Positions 6,782 through 6,836 of a stretch of DNA of 6,836 nt are shown piece by piece. Below the pieces are notes generated by a model, which saw only the letters and a program-made list of their open reading frames with translations, searched no databases and had not been told where the DNA came from. Source of the DNA: Actinomycetes bacterium (GTDB taxonomy: Bacteria > Actinomycetota > Aquicultoria > CAJVYJ01 > JAUVQD01); assembly GCA_030605305.1 (NCBI GenBank), contig JAUWIO010000037.1, forward strand, positions 1 to 6,836, given 5' to 3'. Position 1 is the first letter of the stretch. Each line of letters opens with the position of its first letter. A program made the translations under genes and the position numbers.

Positions 6782-6836
6782 TCAACCCAGCCAGATAACG
6801 AGCAGAAAGTAAGCGATCGGAGCCGCGGCCAGCAGC
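6782..6836 (-). CDS. cdsA: Phosphatidate cytidylyltransferase (CdsA), C-terminal end only
   Basis: Only the last 17 codons and a TGA stop are in the window. The reading frame gives LLAAAPIAYFLLVIWLG, which resembles the hydrophobic tail that follows the CdsA signature (typically ...DRxDSLLxAAPIxYFL). CdsA makes CDP-diacylglycerol from phosphatidate and CTP in the membrane and commonly precedes dxr and rseP. Identity rests on this short match plus gene order, so it is likely rather than proven. The 75-base gap to dxr holds no clear terminator or promoter; only a weak five-base dyad was seen. Confidence 0.68.
   Translation of the reverse strand, partial: LLAAAPIAYFLLVIWLG

Overview
The window is one compact minus-strand block from a bacterial chromosome, roughly 55-60 % GC. 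It reads, in transcription order (high to low coordinates): cdsA (3' end only), dxr, rseP, ispG, proS, a small family-2-type glycosyltransferase, then a SAM-I riboswitch and metK (5' part only). No convincing plus-strand gene, tRNA, rRNA, mobile element or CRISPR array is visible. The order cdsA-dxr-rseP-ispG-proS is a well-known housekeeping arrangement in Gram-positive lineages (Clostridia-type Bacillota and Actinomycetota). Together with a transcription-terminating S-box upstream of metK, it suggests a Gram-positive bacterium, perhaps a deep-branching anaerobic actinobacterium or a high-GC clostridial relative. This placement is tentative, because no phylogenetic marker could be searched.

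Layout: 6782-6836 is the hydrophobic C-terminus of CdsA. 5528-6706 is a complete dxr. 4217-5512 is rseP with a TTG start. 3119-4156 is ispG, broken by a single in-frame TAA at 3611-3613. 1411-3111 is proS. 772-1401 is a 209-residue glycosyltransferase. A probable promoter lies at 737-765, a SAM-I aptamer at 621-723, its terminator at about 569-609, and the first 185 codons of metK at 1-556.

Functionally the block joins phospholipid precursor synthesis (CdsA), two steps of the MEP isoprenoid pathway (Dxr early, IspG late), intramembrane proteolysis (RseP), prolyl-tRNA charging (ProS) and sugar transfer. Spacings are short (7-75 bp) and no terminator is visible before the riboswitch, so cotranscription from cdsA to the glycosyltransferase is likely. 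metK appears to have its own promoter and is controlled by S-adenosylmethionine through a mutually exclusive antiterminator/terminator.

The points most worth a second look are: the nonsense codon in ispG, which falls where homologues have Tyr and leaves both halves otherwise intact; an RseP that appears to carry one PDZ domain before its second membrane segment and one after it; and a very legible S-box expression platform.
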